DNA of 64,000 nt. It comes from Lutjanus erythropterus (lineage: Eukaryota; Chordata; Actinopteri; Lutjaniformes; Lutjanidae). The stretch spans positions 11,716,746-11,780,745 of the forward strand of contig CM034610.1 of assembly GCA_020091685.1 (NCBI GenBank), in the 5' to 3' direction. This document shows, piece by piece, positions 34,668 through 47,310 of this stretch. The notes beneath the pieces were generated by a model, which saw only the letters and a list, made by a program, of their open reading frames with translations, searched no databases and was not told the DNA's origin. Position 1 is the first letter of the stretch. The number at the start of each line of letters is the position of its first letter. Position numbers and translations under genes: made by a program.

Positions 34668-36667
34668 CACTTTTAATCACATGCATTATCTCCTGAGTTT
34701 TATACATTTTCTATAACACGTGTTACAGAATCTGTGCAATGTATTGTTACTGCAGCTACATTTGTATCACAGTTTTTCTAGTTATCGTTATGGTATTGAT
34801 CACCAGCTGGTAATTAGTTCATCAAGTATCAGTGTTGCTTGTTTCTGGAATATCTAAAACTGGATCACTCATGTTCCATTTTAAACACATCCATACTTCC
34901 ATATCTCACAAAGACCACAATATATCAAAAGTTTACTCACTTAAAGCTAATTTAATAGTACAATATTTAATGTTAACAGCAATGCCTCTAGAAAAACACT
35001 GTTTGGTGTGTGAGTTATGTAAGGCACAACTGCATCATATATATTGTGATCTAAAAGTTCCTTCACAGAGCGCAGATCTACAAATGCAGATCATTAACAC
35101 TAAATATTGGTCTTTATTGTAATCACTAGTGCAGTGCCCGTTCAAAACTGGCCTGTTTGGAATGGGACGATTGTCGCTAAGAGCTTTCAATCAACCTGCA
35201 GAGCTGGCTCTAGTTGCAGCACTTCCAGACCCACAGTTTTAGATGTACACATGTGCCACCAGTTTTTCTTTTCCTTTATTAACAACACAGTAATATTACA
35301 ATACACCACCAGTTGTAGACAGTTTATTGAGGTGCTGAAAATTAGCTACTTTTCATGCTCTCGTGCTGCAAAATCTGTAGCTGTAGTAGTAAAAACTAGA
35401 GATTTTACAGGCTGTTTCAGCTTGTATTGTCTAGTCTCTATCTCTGGAGGTCGTGCTAGATGAATATTGTTGTCACATAACACCGCTGATATATCATAGG
35501 CAGATGCTACATTGACCTCTCCAGCCCGTTGCTGTGATTGGATATTTGTAAATGGAGGAGCTGCCTCTTTTGTGGAACCCTTGAATGTATAACGACAAAT
35601 TGAAATCAGTCAAGGAATGTAAATGTTTTAGTGCTTAGCTCATCCTGCACAGCTCATCCTTTACCTGTGTTTGTTCACAGGCCAGTCTAGTCCAGACCAA
35701 AATGATGGCAATGTTGAGATACGATCCAAAAAACAATGTGGCCAATCATCTATGTAATTATGTCTATGCCAAACACTTTTTTGACCAACAAACTAATAGC
35801 TTTTCTTAGTCAATATAGCACCAACTGAGGGATTCATTGCTTCAGTTGACTACATTTACTACCAACACTGACTGGACATCCATGTTGTTATTTCTACTTC
35901 TTTGTTTAACACTGTTAAACATTTAATTGACTGAATGTAGGCCAAAGACACTGCACACATGAAAATAAAGAATAATCATTTTATGTATTAAAAATGTTGT
36001 AATAATCAATTAAACCGATTTCATTGACATTATCAGCATTTGCAGGAGATGCTGAAAGAAAAGCCATCATTGAAATGTTACTAAGAAGTTTTTCAGTAGG
36101 ATCCAACAGTGAATAAAACCTTTTCCACTATATCATTACTTCTGACTATGAATTTATGCTGATGCTAGCCAGCTACCCCAAGTTATAGCTGGTCCCCAGG
36201 GCATTATCATTGAAGGTAGCTAGCCAACGTCACCTTAATAACATTTAGTTAACCACTTTGTAGGCTTATAAAAATGTAAACATTAAAACTCAACTTAACT
36301 GACACCTTATTGGATATCACCAGCGCTGTTGAGACCTTCTCTCTATATGACTGTTGCTTAAACTCGTTGACATACTCATACTCATGCATATGTCTAAACT
36401 GTGGGTCTGTAACTGCTGTCTCAACTGCAGTGGCTCTCTGGCTCTGCAGGGCGATGTTTCTAAGCTTTCTCCACAGCTGCACATCCAATCTACTCCTTAA
36501 TCAACACTGCACTTCGTTGGTCCTCAGCAATACACCTACCAAGTGTCAATCAAGTCAATCAAATGAACAGTTATTGAGAAAACAGAAGGACAGACAGACA
36601 GAGACTCCTTCAGTATTAATTAGATGTCACTTCAGCACTTGTCAGCAGTTTGATATGGCTTGACCCT
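34668..36667. other. AMZ2-SLC16A6 intergenic stretch, repeat-rich
   Basis: Tail-to-tail spacer without protein-coding signal. From about 35117 to 36650 it looks like a diverged non-autonomous element: its ctgtttcagcttgtattgtc ... agtctctatctctgg piece recurs at 25650-25690. It also carries hat-like strings (ttgctgtgattggatattt; gaccaacaaactaatagc). The terminal repeats are too worn to place. Confidence 0.4.
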
Positions 36668-36673
36668 TTTATT
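36668..36673 (-). terminator. Poly(A) signal AATAAA close to SLC16A6 stop
   Basis: On the minus strand AATAAA starts 24 nt after the TAA stop, which would give a 3' UTR of only about 40-50 nt. A longer alternative form is possible. Confidence 0.4.
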
Positions 36674-36696
36674 ACCCTTATCTTACTGTTATCATT

Positions 36697-39600
36697 TTAA
36701 GCAAAGCGTATAACTTCTTCACCATCTCTGGTGGCGTCTACCTGGTCTTCGACCAAGATGTCCTCTGCTTCACAGCAGTCCCGAGGACTGTCAGTTCTTT
36801 GGTCTGGTATATGCGCTGCACTCTGTTCCGTGGCATCGCCTGTCCTTTCATGTATGTCTTCAGGGCGTTTTGAGTTCCTCTTCCGGCAGAGTAATCCTCT
36901 CTTAGCAGGTCTGACCAAACCCAGGAACAGGGCACTGAGCGCCATGCCGACTGCACAGGAGTAGAAGGCTGATCCGTAGTTCTGAGTCACATCCACCAGC
37001 ACGCCTACCAATAGAGAAGGATGAAAAGGAAGCATTAACATGGTAAGAAGATAGTTCATTGTTGAGTCTCATTTCCAGGTTGTCAAGCTACCAGTGCTTT
37101 AGATTAGTGGTTCAAAGATGGTTAATTGTTTAGTTTCATTCTCAGATCGTCAAATACTGACGTTTTCAGAATGATACTCAGCAATCAGCTATCTTACTGA
37201 CCTGTGATTGGCCACGTCTTCCATTACACACAAAATTTTCTAAAGCCTGAAAACAGAGCCAAGAGGAGGAGCAGAAGTCTAGTTTTCTCTCAGACCACTT
37301 GAATTACATTATGCCTAAAAGTTGTTATGGAACTACAGCTTAATGATGCCCAAAACTAACTTCTCACTCCAGCTTTAAAGGGGAACTCCAACAATTTTAT
37401 ACATCAATTTCACTTTACATGTTATGATGAGTATGACTCAGTTGTAATTTATCTTCTGTGGCTCTACAGGGGACTGAAAAAATAACAGTGATGATGTTAT
37501 AGTGATGTCATCGGGGTTGTCTCAGCTTGGGTTTGGAGACTACACAGTTCTACATAAATCCTACATAAGAAACTGAGTTTACAAGGCATTTACTAGACAG
37601 AAACGGTCTAATTAAAGAAGCTAACATGGGGCATTATAGCAAGCAAAGTGTTTTTGGAGCTTGACAGTCACTTGTGAAGAAAGCTCGGGATATCTCGTCA
37701 CCTGCTGCACCAATTTTAAACATTATTTTTGTTAATTAGTTTCATGCAAGTCCCTCAACTTTATAGAAGTGCAGTACTAAAATGTTTGTTAGACCTTTAA
37801 AAGAGACATCACTGAATATGATTTCAATGTGAGATGCTGTTCTATGTACAGAATTAGATTTTACACCATCGATACACATCAGATGTAAACTACTGTCTAT
37901 CTTACATGGGTCTTTAATTCATTGCCTGCCTCCTCTTAAGGTTGATCTTTCTTCTTTAATTTGTGGAACATTATTTAGAAATCACATATTGTTCTACTTC
38001 ATAAATTAAGGTACAGTTCTGATTATTTGAAGTGGGGTTTTATGAGGTACTTAGCCACAGTCAGTGTGTTACTTGCAGAACATTGTGGTGGGTTTCCCCC
38101 TAGATTGAAGAAGCAGCACGAGCACAAATGTAGGAAGCTAAGTAATGAACTGCTGTGGACACGGTCAGCAACAAAACATTTTTATCGGCTTAAGAAAATC
38201 AATATCAGTTGAAGTGTATGGTTTATTTAGAAGATTTTCACTGCTTTATCATACTGTCAGCACTTTCTTATGGAAAACAATTGTTAAAATTGTAGTTTTA
38301 CAACACAGGAGTTGCTGATCTACTGCTACCACTGACCATGTCTAGACCGGTTCAAAGCATAGCCTCCTACACTGCTTCTCATCACTGGGGGCACGCTGAC
38401 CTCCCTGTACTGTAGGTAATACACTGACTATGGATAAGTACCTCATACAACCACACATGAAAAAATCTGAACTATCCCTTTAAGAAGATATAAGCTGTAG
38501 TAAAGTGATACTACACTACACTACAAGGTAAGTCTTACCTCCAAGTGGGGGTCCAGCCAGCCCAGCAAAGCTGTGTATGAACACATAGACACCAGCAGCT
38601 GAAGACATCCTGTCTATGCCCACCACATCATCCTCTGCCAGCATAGGGATGTGGGTGCACGCTAGGGTTCCCATGAAGAACCCATACACAGTGCAGCACA
38701 CAGCCAGGCCATAGAACTCTGTAACCAAAGTAAATCCCACCAGATCCACAGTCATTATAACGACACAAGCCAGAAGCACCAGCAGCTTCTTCGTCATGAG
38801 CTGCTTCCGTGTCAGGACCCACCCGATGGAGAATCTGCCACAGATTTCAGCCACGGCCATGGTGGAGAGCATGTATGTGGCGCGGTCCCGCTCCACGCCT
38901 CGACTCACGCTCAGCTCAATGATGTAGAGTTGAGGGGCAAAGAAGCCGAGCGTGGCAAACAGTCCAAACAGAGAGTAGAGAATGAAGCTGCACTCTCTGA
39001 GGATGGAGAAGTCTAAAAGTTTTGTACTCTTTGGCTTTTCCTCATCTTTCGTCACTTGTTTCTCTGCACCTTTGTTATTTTTGTCCTCTCCTTCAGCTTC
39101 TATAATCTCCACTGCACTGTTTTCCACAGATTTTTGTTCTGTCTTTGACCTTACTTCTTTGTCCAGTAAATTCTTCTCCTCTGGGCTGCTGTTCAGAGAC
39201 TGGACACCAGAGTCTCTGGTGCTCACAGAGCCTCCAGTTAGCTCATTGTCCAGACTGTTGGAGGTATTTTGTGCAGGTGAGGTATTGTCTGTCGCAGAGT
39301 CCTCTGAACTGGTGCCCTCTTGTGCATTGAGGGCCTCCAGCTCCTTTGGGGACGATGTGTCAGTCTCTGCCTCATAGGTCCCTCTGGGTTTGATGATGAT
39401 TGGCCGGAGGAGAGCACCACAGATGACGATGGTGCTCTGCAAAGCTCCAATCACTGCCATGGTGTGTCGCCAGCCGATGTGGTCCCTCAGTTTAGAAAAG
39501 GCTGAGAGGAAAAAGGAGGTATATAGTGAGTATTCATCTAATTAACTGCATATTTTTTCCCATGTTTTTTGTGTCTAAGTGACTAATTGGGTCAACGTTT

Positions 39601-42600
39601 TTTTAAATTGGTCCATGGAGAGCATTGCAGCTGGTAGCAGCAAACTAAGTCCACTAAAAGTGCTTGCTTTTGCCACTGACATGCTTAGATCATTAGTCTC
39701 ACAACATAATTTCTACCAAATCAGAGTTGGTGAATGTTTATACAGTGTAAAGACGAGCCAAAGATGTTTTGGATGAGTGTTTCTGGTAAAACAAATCTAT
39801 CTTACTCTCTGTTGCAGTCCTTTCCATAATATTGTCACACTTAAAATAACAATGTGAGCTGGTCAGTGGCAACAAGTGCTTTGACTGAGCACAGTTGCAC
39901 AGAGGGATCTGCCAACTGCAGCATTCTCATGCACTTTCAAAAAAAGTTCTCCCATTAGTCACTTGGACAAAAAAAACATGGGAAAAACGGTTCAGGTCAA
40001 AAAATACTGAAGTTACCCTTTAAGAATGAGGTGTTCGAGATCTGAGTTGAAAATAAACTGCTATAGGAATGGACATGAAAGAATCAGAGGACATGACCTT
40101 GGTGCTATCAGTGGCACATAAAGCCTTATAGGATAAGGATCATAATGTTCTATAGTTCTGCTGTTGTCATCTTGGATGGGGTAATCACCCTAGAGTCCAC
40201 TTAATTAATCAAATAATTAACCCCTAAATGTTAAAGATTAAATTATGATTGAACGAATTCATGAACAAATGATCGTTGACACACACACATATCATATACA
40301 CACAAGCATACAAACACACGTAAACACGTAATATTCATACAACCTACATAGGTTCTGTTGTATACAATATATAAAGGCACACTGCCTTTAAGAGTTGCAA
40401 ACTCAAGGTACTTTAAGGTAAAGAGTGATGAATAACACTTTCATTAATCTCTGTTGTCATAAAAAGTAATGTAATCCTGACCAGAATTAAATACTTTACA
40501 CTAGGGCTGCAACTAACAATTGATTAATCTGTCAATTATTTTCACAATTAATCAAGTAAGTGTCTATAAACGTCTATAAAATGTTTTTTTAAAAAAAAAA
40601 GAAAAATGCTCCATGATTCCAGAGTGAAGTCTTCAAATTACTTCTTCCGACCAGCCCATCCAAAACACAGACATTCATTTACTACCCTATGTATTAACTG
40701 TAAATCATTACAATTAATACATTTCAACCAGCAAATATTTGATAGTTGTGCTTGATAAATTACTGAAACAATTAATTGATTAGCAAAATTATTACAACCA
40801 ATTTTCTTTTGACTTATGAATTGATTAACTAATCCATGCAACTCTACGCAACATTGCTCACGTAAGTTTGTGTTTGCCAAGCAGTCATTCCACAGTGTAG
40901 TTAAATACCCAAGAAACCTAGGTCACAGCAGATGGCTCTTCTGTGCTATCTAATCTAAATAACAAGATCATGTAAGAACCAGTTACCCAAAACAAGCACA
41001 TCTCAAGCAGCTGAGACATCTTGATTCTTTTAATCTTTCTGTCTGGACGGACTGGAACCATTCTCACAAGAAGGAATGTGTAAGGGTTACAGTGGCTCAT
41101 GTGAGTTATTTGACAGGCAATCCTGTTAGCATCCATCACACAGGTTCCCTTAACCCCCTACACTCTGTTCCAGTGCATGCATGAAACATCAGTGGAAGCT
41201 CTTGCATTCACCTGGCGCCAGGGCAAACATGGACAGGGACTCTCCAGTGGAAGCAACAGCTGTGACCAGAGACCGTCGATGGCTGAAGTACTGGGAAAGG
41301 ATGGTCACAGTTGGCAGGAAGGTCAGACAGTAGCCAAGACCTGCACGGTGGAAAAGATGCACATTTTTAACTCTGCTTGACACTTCCTAAGTCCTCCTTC
41401 CTCCTGGAACCTCAGTCAACTTTCTTCTTACTTGTTTCCTGCATGGCAGTTGTTTCCCATGATGGCAGAGCCATGACACTCTACCATGTCTCTGATTGGC
41501 TCATACTCATTGCCTTCGTTGGTTTAATTAATTTGGGTTGGTTAGGTTTAGGCAGAAAGAGTGAGACTGGGTAGGGTTTAGGTAAGAATATCAGAGTAAG
41601 CCAATCAGAGGCAGAGTAGGGTGAGTCATGCCATTGTCATAGTGGGGAAAAAAATAACACTTCCTGTACTTAGATATGCTATATGCCAGGTTTGTCTGTG
41701 TTGAAAAGAAAACCACATTTTGCAGAAAAACATGTTGCTAGGAGGCTTGCAAAAACGACATATAGTCATATCTTAGCTAGCTAGCTACAAGTGATAGCTA
41801 ATGTTAGCAAAAGCTACTTAACCTGGTAGCTAATCAATATCAATCTTTAGGTAGCTAGTTAACCAGCTAGGTAATCTATATTAATCATTAGTTAGCTAGG
41901 TAGCAAGCATTTTGCTTACATTAGCTAACTTGACTATGTTGCTTTTACAGGTCCTCCAGGAACATGTTTTAACTATCTTCAACATCTGTTTTTGTTTACA
42001 AGAAGATGATCTTAGCATATAGCATATCTAAGCAGAGGAAACAGTAAACAAGAACACTAACGGAGGTTCCACTGGGTACCGAGTCTGGTCAACAGTTATC
42101 GGAGCACAAAGCAAAAAGTGGTGGGACAAGCGGTTAAAAAAATTAATTAAAAGTATTATAGCATTATATGATGTTCAGAGAGGAAGACAAAGGAAGAAGA
42201 AAGCAATTCAGTACCTGCAACTAATCCATAGGTGATGTACATTTGATTGATGGAGCTGGTAAAGCTGGTGGCAATGGTGCCAGCGGAAATAAGAAATCCT
42301 CCAGTCATAACAACGAGTTGGAACCCGAAGCGGTTCGTCATCACAGAGGAGAGAGGACCTGAGGACCCATGGAGAACAAACTGTTGTTTAGATTAGATTA
42401 AGGAACACCCATAACTTCATCATCACTTAACCTCATTAGCTGTCCTCACCATTGAAGGTCATGACAAACACGCAGATTGAAACAATCCAGGAGACCCGAC
42501 TGTTGGTCTCCCCAAACTCCTCCATTAGGTCCTGGAGGAAAATGCCGAAGCTCTTGATGGTGCCGTAGGTGAAAACCTCCACCAAGAAGAAGGCCCCAGC

Positions 42601-42687
42601 CACCGCCCATCCCCAGCCTCCATCAGGGGCCTCGGGGTACACATTGGGCCCCAAGAAACGTGGCCCCTTGACTCGACAAAGTGCCAT
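36697..42687 (-). CDS. slc16a6: SLC16A6, monocarboxylate transporter 7 (MCT7)
   Basis: Plasma-membrane major-facilitator transporter of the SLC16 family; in zebrafish liver slc16a6a exports the ketone body beta-hydroxybutyrate (established knowledge). Coding exons on minus: 42687-42450, 42358-42215, 41340-41212, 39501-38539, 37004-36697; 593 residues (human 523). It shows the SLC16 signature PDGGWGWAV before TM1 and the loop motif [19 protein letters not shown] between TM4 and TM5. TM1-6 come from exons 1 to 4. A long acidic Ser/Glu/Lys-rich cytosolic loop of about 130 residues (from [14 protein letters not shown] to [11 protein letters not shown]) precedes TM7-12 and accounts for most of the extra length. 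The acidic C-terminus ends DGEEVIRFA. The ATG follows an acceptor by three bases, so a leader exon lies upstream. The gene is head-to-head with ARSG as in human 17q24.2. Confidence 0.94.
37369..37810. repeat. Dispersed repeat 'aaaggggaactccaac' in SLC16A6 intron 4
   Basis: Starts aaaggggaactccaacaatt, then ttatacatcaatttcac, a string I recognise as a widespread teleost repeat; a tcatcggggttgtctcagct stretch follows. The right border is not clear. Confidence 0.5.
38012..38482. mobile_element. Fold-back MITE family A, copy 5
   Basis: The left arm is acagttctgattatttgaag, then tggggttttatgaggtac. The right arm is actgactatggataagtacc, then aaaatctgaactatcccttt. The core is partly deleted. It ends about 56 bp from the SLC16A6 exon 4 donor (at 38538). 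Confidence 0.75.
39551..40024. mobile_element. TIR MITE in SLC16A6 intron 3
   Basis: The left end tttttcccatgttttttgtg, then tctaagtgactaattgg. The right end cattagtcacttggacaaaa, then aaacatgggaaaaa. These are a close inverted pair. Interior strings such as gagcattgcagctggtagca are known from a common fish repeat. Confidence 0.75.
40501..40845. mobile_element. 'Agggctgcaac' hAT-like MITE, copy 2
   Basis: Starts ctagggctgcaactaacaat, then tgattaatctgtcaattat. It ends with inverted pieces (aattgattagcaaaatta; gattaactaatccatgca). It lies in SLC16A6 intron 3. Confidence 0.75.
41450..41645. repeat. Second copy of the palindromic element seen near 29168
   Basis: The left part gtctctgattggctcatact and the right part gtaagccaatcagaggcaga are inverted. 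The centre ttggttaggtttaggcagaa has counterparts in the 29168 copy. It lies in SLC16A6 intron 2. Confidence 0.6.
41750..42130. repeat. 'gctagctaac' repeat family in SLC16A6 intron 2
   Basis: Many agctagctag/ttagcta strings are followed by atcttagcatatagcatatc and a tail, ggttccactgggtaccgag...ggagcacaaagcaaaaag. The tail recurs at about 48385-48445 (ggttctgctgagtag...ggagcacagagctaaaaag). It is a non-autonomous dispersed family with at least two copies, and a third partial one near 26040-26200. Confidence 0.55.
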
Positions 42688-43404
42688 GCCCTGTAAAGAA
42701 AAAAAGACAGTTCTGGTGAGTGGCATAGTGGTGAACAATGTTAAAAATAAACTGCAAAAATAATTCAAATGTGCAGAATTTGACTGGTTGACTGACTTGA
42801 GAAATTAGAATCACTGCCTCACGGTCGTATGCTTGTACCAGTTAGTCAAGTTGCAGTTAACATTCATTTCTGTCCTGACTCATATAATATGTGTAGTGAA
42901 ATTTTGAATAATTTTAATAAAAGGAACAAGTGTAATTTTTTTTTGCCAAAATAGAAAAGAAATTTCTCTTATTAGATATGTGTATGAAATTTAGTCATAA
43001 TTAGCTTATTAATTATTGAATTATGGGCAAAAACAAGTTTTATGAGGTCACCACGACCTTCATCTTTGATCACCAAAGTCTAATCAATTCATCCAAGTCC
43101 AAGTGGTCATTTATGCCAAATGTGAAGAAATTGCTTTAAGGCATTCACAACAGGATGTACGAATGGATAACCCAAGAACATAATGCCTCCAGCCACAGCT
43201 ATTGCCAGTGCAGAGGAATAAAAACACGTTTGTGCAAAATAAGGTGGCATAAAGTCAAGCATCTATGAATCTATTGAGTCATGCAGCATGCCTATTATTG
43301 CTGAAGGCACTTAATAAAATGTGAACGTGCTCTGCACATGGATTATCCCACTTAACTTAAACCTAACTGTGTCACATTTCTTTACATAAAGAAAGACATT
43401 TCCA

Positions 43405-43444
43405 CTTTTAATCAATACTGAAATCTTTTAATCAATACTGAAAT
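43405..43444. repeat. 20-bp tandem duplication
   Basis: The unit cttttaatcaatactgaaat is present twice with no spacer. A second small duplication (gatgcataaa / gatgcataaa) follows at 43447-43467. Confidence 0.9.
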
Positions 43445-44228
43445 CTGATGCATAAAGTGATGCATAAAAATCACCAGAATGCAAGAAATTAAGTGTTTGA
43501 TGCTCAAAATTGCCCGAGGGAAGACCCCTGCCTAATATGTGTCCTCATCAAGCATGAATGGCTAAGTGTCTGTGTAGAAGAAAAGCGACTCACTCTGCTC
43601 CTCATCTCATCAGAGAAGTTTATATGTTATAACCCTGCTCCTAGACATCAGTTAAAGAAGTTAGCTGAATGAAAATTGCTGCCTCACCAGTAGGGTAATA
43701 AATATGATTCTGATACGATCTTATTTCCCTTCTTGTATCCCTCTTTGTTTAGCAGCTTGCCTTTTAAATAAAGTGGCTCTATGCATCCTCACCAGGCTAC
43801 TGTTTAATGTACAAACACTGTCAGTGCTGTGACTAAATATGGTCGGGGGGGAAAAGCCAGCAGTGGCCCACCTTTGCACAAGGTTGGACTTGGTCGGTGG
43901 TCAATGCAAAAGCATGCTAGGGCAATTGGATACAATCAGGTGTAATCAGTCAGCTTTTTGTTAGGGTGGGATGTTTCAAGCCCAATGGCAGTAAAATGCT
44001 GCGTAACTCTTTGTACAGTTTTTCGCTATCAGCCCTTTTGCTTTAGGGTCTTTTCAGAAAGCAGGACAACACAAACTGTTTATCCCCTTTTGTGACTTCA
44101 CACTTACTTTTCACCACAACTAATGTTTCTTCTGAGTAAACATCAGAGTAAATATGTTGTAATTCTCATTCAAAGAAAAAAGACTGGACAAAAGCTGTCA
44201 GACTTTAAACTTGTCTGCTTAAATTATG

Positions 44229-44262
44229 CTTTGTTTTTTGTTTGTTTGTTTGTTTGTTTTTG
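44229..44262. repeat. (TTTG)n microsatellite
   Basis: About six TTTG units with a T-rich edge, in the SLC16A6 leader intron. Confidence 0.8.
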
Positions 44263-44586
44263 TAAAGATAGAATGTGGCAAAACAGCATTCTGTAGTGCT
44301 GCAGAGATGTCCTGGCTTACAAATCGTGTTCTCCAGATGTAAGAAAACATGTCTGTTAATTCTGCTATTTAAACCAAGGAAATATAAATATATAAATAGG
44401 AACACTGTAAACAAGGGAAATATAAAAATGGGAACATATAAACAGGGGAAATATCAAAATAAGAACAGTATATACAATATGAGGACAATAAGCACTTAAA
44501 TTTACACCATTGCCTAGTGGCAATATTCATATTGCACCCTTAATGATAACACACCTAATGTAAGTAATGAATATTGCGCATTGAAA

Positions 44587-44655
44587 TGTAATGTCACTTA
44601 TTACTGTGCAATATTCACCTGCGTGAAATTTTGCACAGTATTAAGTGACATTACA
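44587..44655. repeat. 69-bp hairpin-forming inverted repeat
   Basis: The left arm (tgtaatgtcacttattactg...) and the right arm (...cagtattaagtgacattaca) pair over about 32 nt with two mismatches and one bulge. The loop is about 4 nt. It is in the SLC16A6 leader intron. It could be a tiny MITE relic or a transcribed hairpin. Confidence 0.75.
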
Positions 44656-45852
44656 TCCTGAAAATAGGTACTAATATTGCGCAAAAAACACAAGAAAACA
44701 GTGTGGTCACAAGCTGAAACTAAGCAAGGGTACGATGGATTTAAGGGTTTAAATGGTATATAGTTTAATGCGTAATATAATTTGTATTTACCTGAAAGCC
44801 CTTTTACTTTAAATGTTTCTGATTTGTCTTTTTCTTTTTGTCTACTTTTTCTGTAACCAAAAACTTCTTAAAGTAGTACAATTAAAACCCAGTATAATCA
44901 GTTGTGTTATAAAATTCCTTTAAAGACACACGATATAAATCAGATTGCGATTAAAAAAAACATTAAAACCTTCCTTTCTGGTTTGTTATAGCTGTTAATT
45001 TATAAAGGACTGTCTGTCCTGTTACTGAATCAACCCCCTGCACACTGTTTGCCCTATTAAACAACTTTTAGAGGAGGAAATTGATTGTAAATACGTGATT
45101 GAGACCTATTTCATTGATTCTTTTAATGAAGGGGGTGGGAGGGGGTAGTGTGTACAGCCATATGGTTAGACCTCACGCGGCTGACGCAAGCTAGCGACGC
45201 CTCGTGCGCACGGCGAACAATGTGACTTTAGTAGCTGCACTTTGTAAGTACTTGTACGTCGCTTTTTGAGCCATACGTTTAACTCAAGACCTGCTAAATC
45301 TACATAATTACTTTACTGAAGCAAACGTACTCGTATATAATGTAATGAGTTGTATGAAGTCGTCTGTCTCACCTGTGTATCGCTAGTTTCAGACGGAAAT
45401 TCTCTCGGTTCGTTGCTGCTGTAACCCCGCCTGCGTCGACCGTCGCATCAATCAAAGCTTGATCTTTACGCACACATATTCTCACGTGCATATGTTCACA
45501 AACACACACACGTGGAGACGCAAACACGCAAACACACGGACAAACATGCTGTCTGCTCTGACAAGAGCTCGTATTCATGGGCGCTCCCTCCCCAGCCGGC
45601 GAGGAGGGTAGAAGAAGGGTTAAAGAGATCTGGTTACAGCCAGTTCTTGCCCCCACATCGGTCAGTAAACTCCTCCACAGCCCCCTACAACTGTGGGGTG
45701 CGGGGTTGTTTAGGGTGGCTATGGTGTGTGTGTGGGGGGGTGAGTTTGTGGATGAATAAATTAATTAAATTAATATTTAAAAATAAAATTTACTAAAAGT
45801 CAGATTTTCTTCTCTATATTTTGAATTTAATTTTCTTAAAAAAATGTTAATT

Positions 45853-45908
45853 AGTGGTGGAAAGTAACTAAGTACATTTACTCAAGTGCTGTGCTTAAGT
45901 ACGATTTT
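45853..45908. mobile_element. Fragment of the 'aagtaactaagtacatttac' teleost repeat
   Basis: Reads agtggtggaaagtaactaag, then tacatttactcaagtgctgtg, the terminus of an abundant teleost element; a long copy is at 53185-53812 in reverse orientation. Confidence 0.7.
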
Positions 45909-46981
45909 AAAGAAGGGGAGAGCGGGGACAATTGTAACGGGGCAATAGAGAGCCGAAGTCCCTCGCCCTCTGGTGGACCACCATGGGACCTTACTTCATA
46001 AAAAAAATATGAACTGTATAATGGCGAGAGACCAAAAAATATTTGATCCCCTTTGAATTGTGTCATTGATTACATGTTTGTCAATTTAAAAGGAAATATC
46101 ACAAGTCAAGAATTTTTTTGTTGTACTGTTGAAGTTTAAGACTGAAGATGCCTGATCATATACAGTATATTATAATGGAGTAGATAGTGAATATAAAGAT
46201 GGCACCCATTCAGTCAAATGAGAGTTGTTTACCTGGTGCCTAAGCCAAAAAAAGTTTTCTAGCTGCTGGGTTTACTACCTGGTTATACTGTATGGTCCAC
46301 TAAATATGCACAGTGTGCTTACAAATGTGAAATATAGACGTCTTTTCATTTTTTTGTTTCATCTGTAACAATAAATGCCGATATTAATACAAAATTTAGA
46401 CTTGCAAAAGTGGTCGGGAGTCTGCAGCTGTTGTTGCTTTAAAGCCACAGTTGCCACTCTTGTCTTAAATTGCCTCTCTGTTGCACAATGATGGCTGATA
46501 AACACGTTTAGCTTGATATACTGGGTGTTGAGAGGATGAAGTCACACATGGTAAACAACTTTGGACCAATCGTGTGTTTTTACCACAGACATATATCCAT
46601 CTCTGATTTTTATCACTGTTTACATGCCCTGAAGAAACCTGGATAGTGGGAGAAATTGGGTTAAGACTGGAAAAATGGCTGTATTTCTCTTAATCCCTGA
46701 ATACATACACAAGGTTTCTTGTTTACATGGTATTTAAAAATTGTGGTACTACAGGAATGTTTCTAAATGATTTCCAGCATTCTCATTTGTATCTACTAAA
46801 TATTGTATATTTGAATAAGAACCATGAACCAATTTGCAGTGTTGTAATCCACATTAGTACTACTGTTATAGTGTGTGTATTGGCATTAAACTTGACACAA
46901 AATGAATCTTCAGAGGCATTTAAAATGTTTACTTACATCAAATACATTTAGAGATTGTGCTGTTTGTGCTCAACTGGGCAC

Positions 46982-47310
46982 CAGAGCTGCAACAGTTAGT
47001 CGATTAATCAACTAGGTGGTTGAAAGGAAATTCGTTCCCAAGTATTTTTATAATCAGTTAATTGTTTTGGTCATTTTTCAAGCAAAAATTTCAAACATTT
47101 GCTGGTTCCAGCTTATTAATTATAAGTGTTTGCTATTTTCTTTGTCATTAATGACAGTAAATAAAGAATCTTTGGGTCTTGGACTGTAGATTAGACAAGA
47201 GAGGGTTCTCTCTCGTGATGCACATTTCTCACGCTGTATTTGACATACAGATTAAACCATTAACTGCGAAAATAATCTACAAATTAGTAGATAATGAAAA
47301 TAATAGTTGC
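46982..47310. mobile_element. 'Gctgcaac' hAT-like MITE, copy 3
   Basis: Starts cagagctgcaacagttagtc, then gattaatcaac. The interior has caaacatttgctggttccag and tgtagattagacaag, typical of a second common variant of this family. It ends with the inverted attagtagataatgaaaata. Confidence 0.7.

Larger units (their letters stand above)
42688..45560 (-). promoter_or_regulatory. SLC16A6 leader exon, first intron and promoter
   Basis: On minus, a strong donor (ACACAG|GTGAGACAG) lies at 45373/45372 and an acceptor (TTTACAG) at 42690, three bases before the ATG. The leader exon therefore ends at 45373 and starts further right. The surrounding 45150-45560 is CG-rich, with cgctagcgacgcctcgtgcg-like strings and an E-box (cacgtg), and probably contains the transcription start. 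The 2.7 kb intron is AT-rich. It holds a 20-bp tandem duplication, a TTTG microsatellite and a perfect-looking hairpin, listed separately. Confidence 0.55.

Noticed and set aside
34832..35463. ORFs in the AMZ2-SLC16A6 spacer
   Set aside because: They run through a diverged dispersed repeat and show no protein family features.
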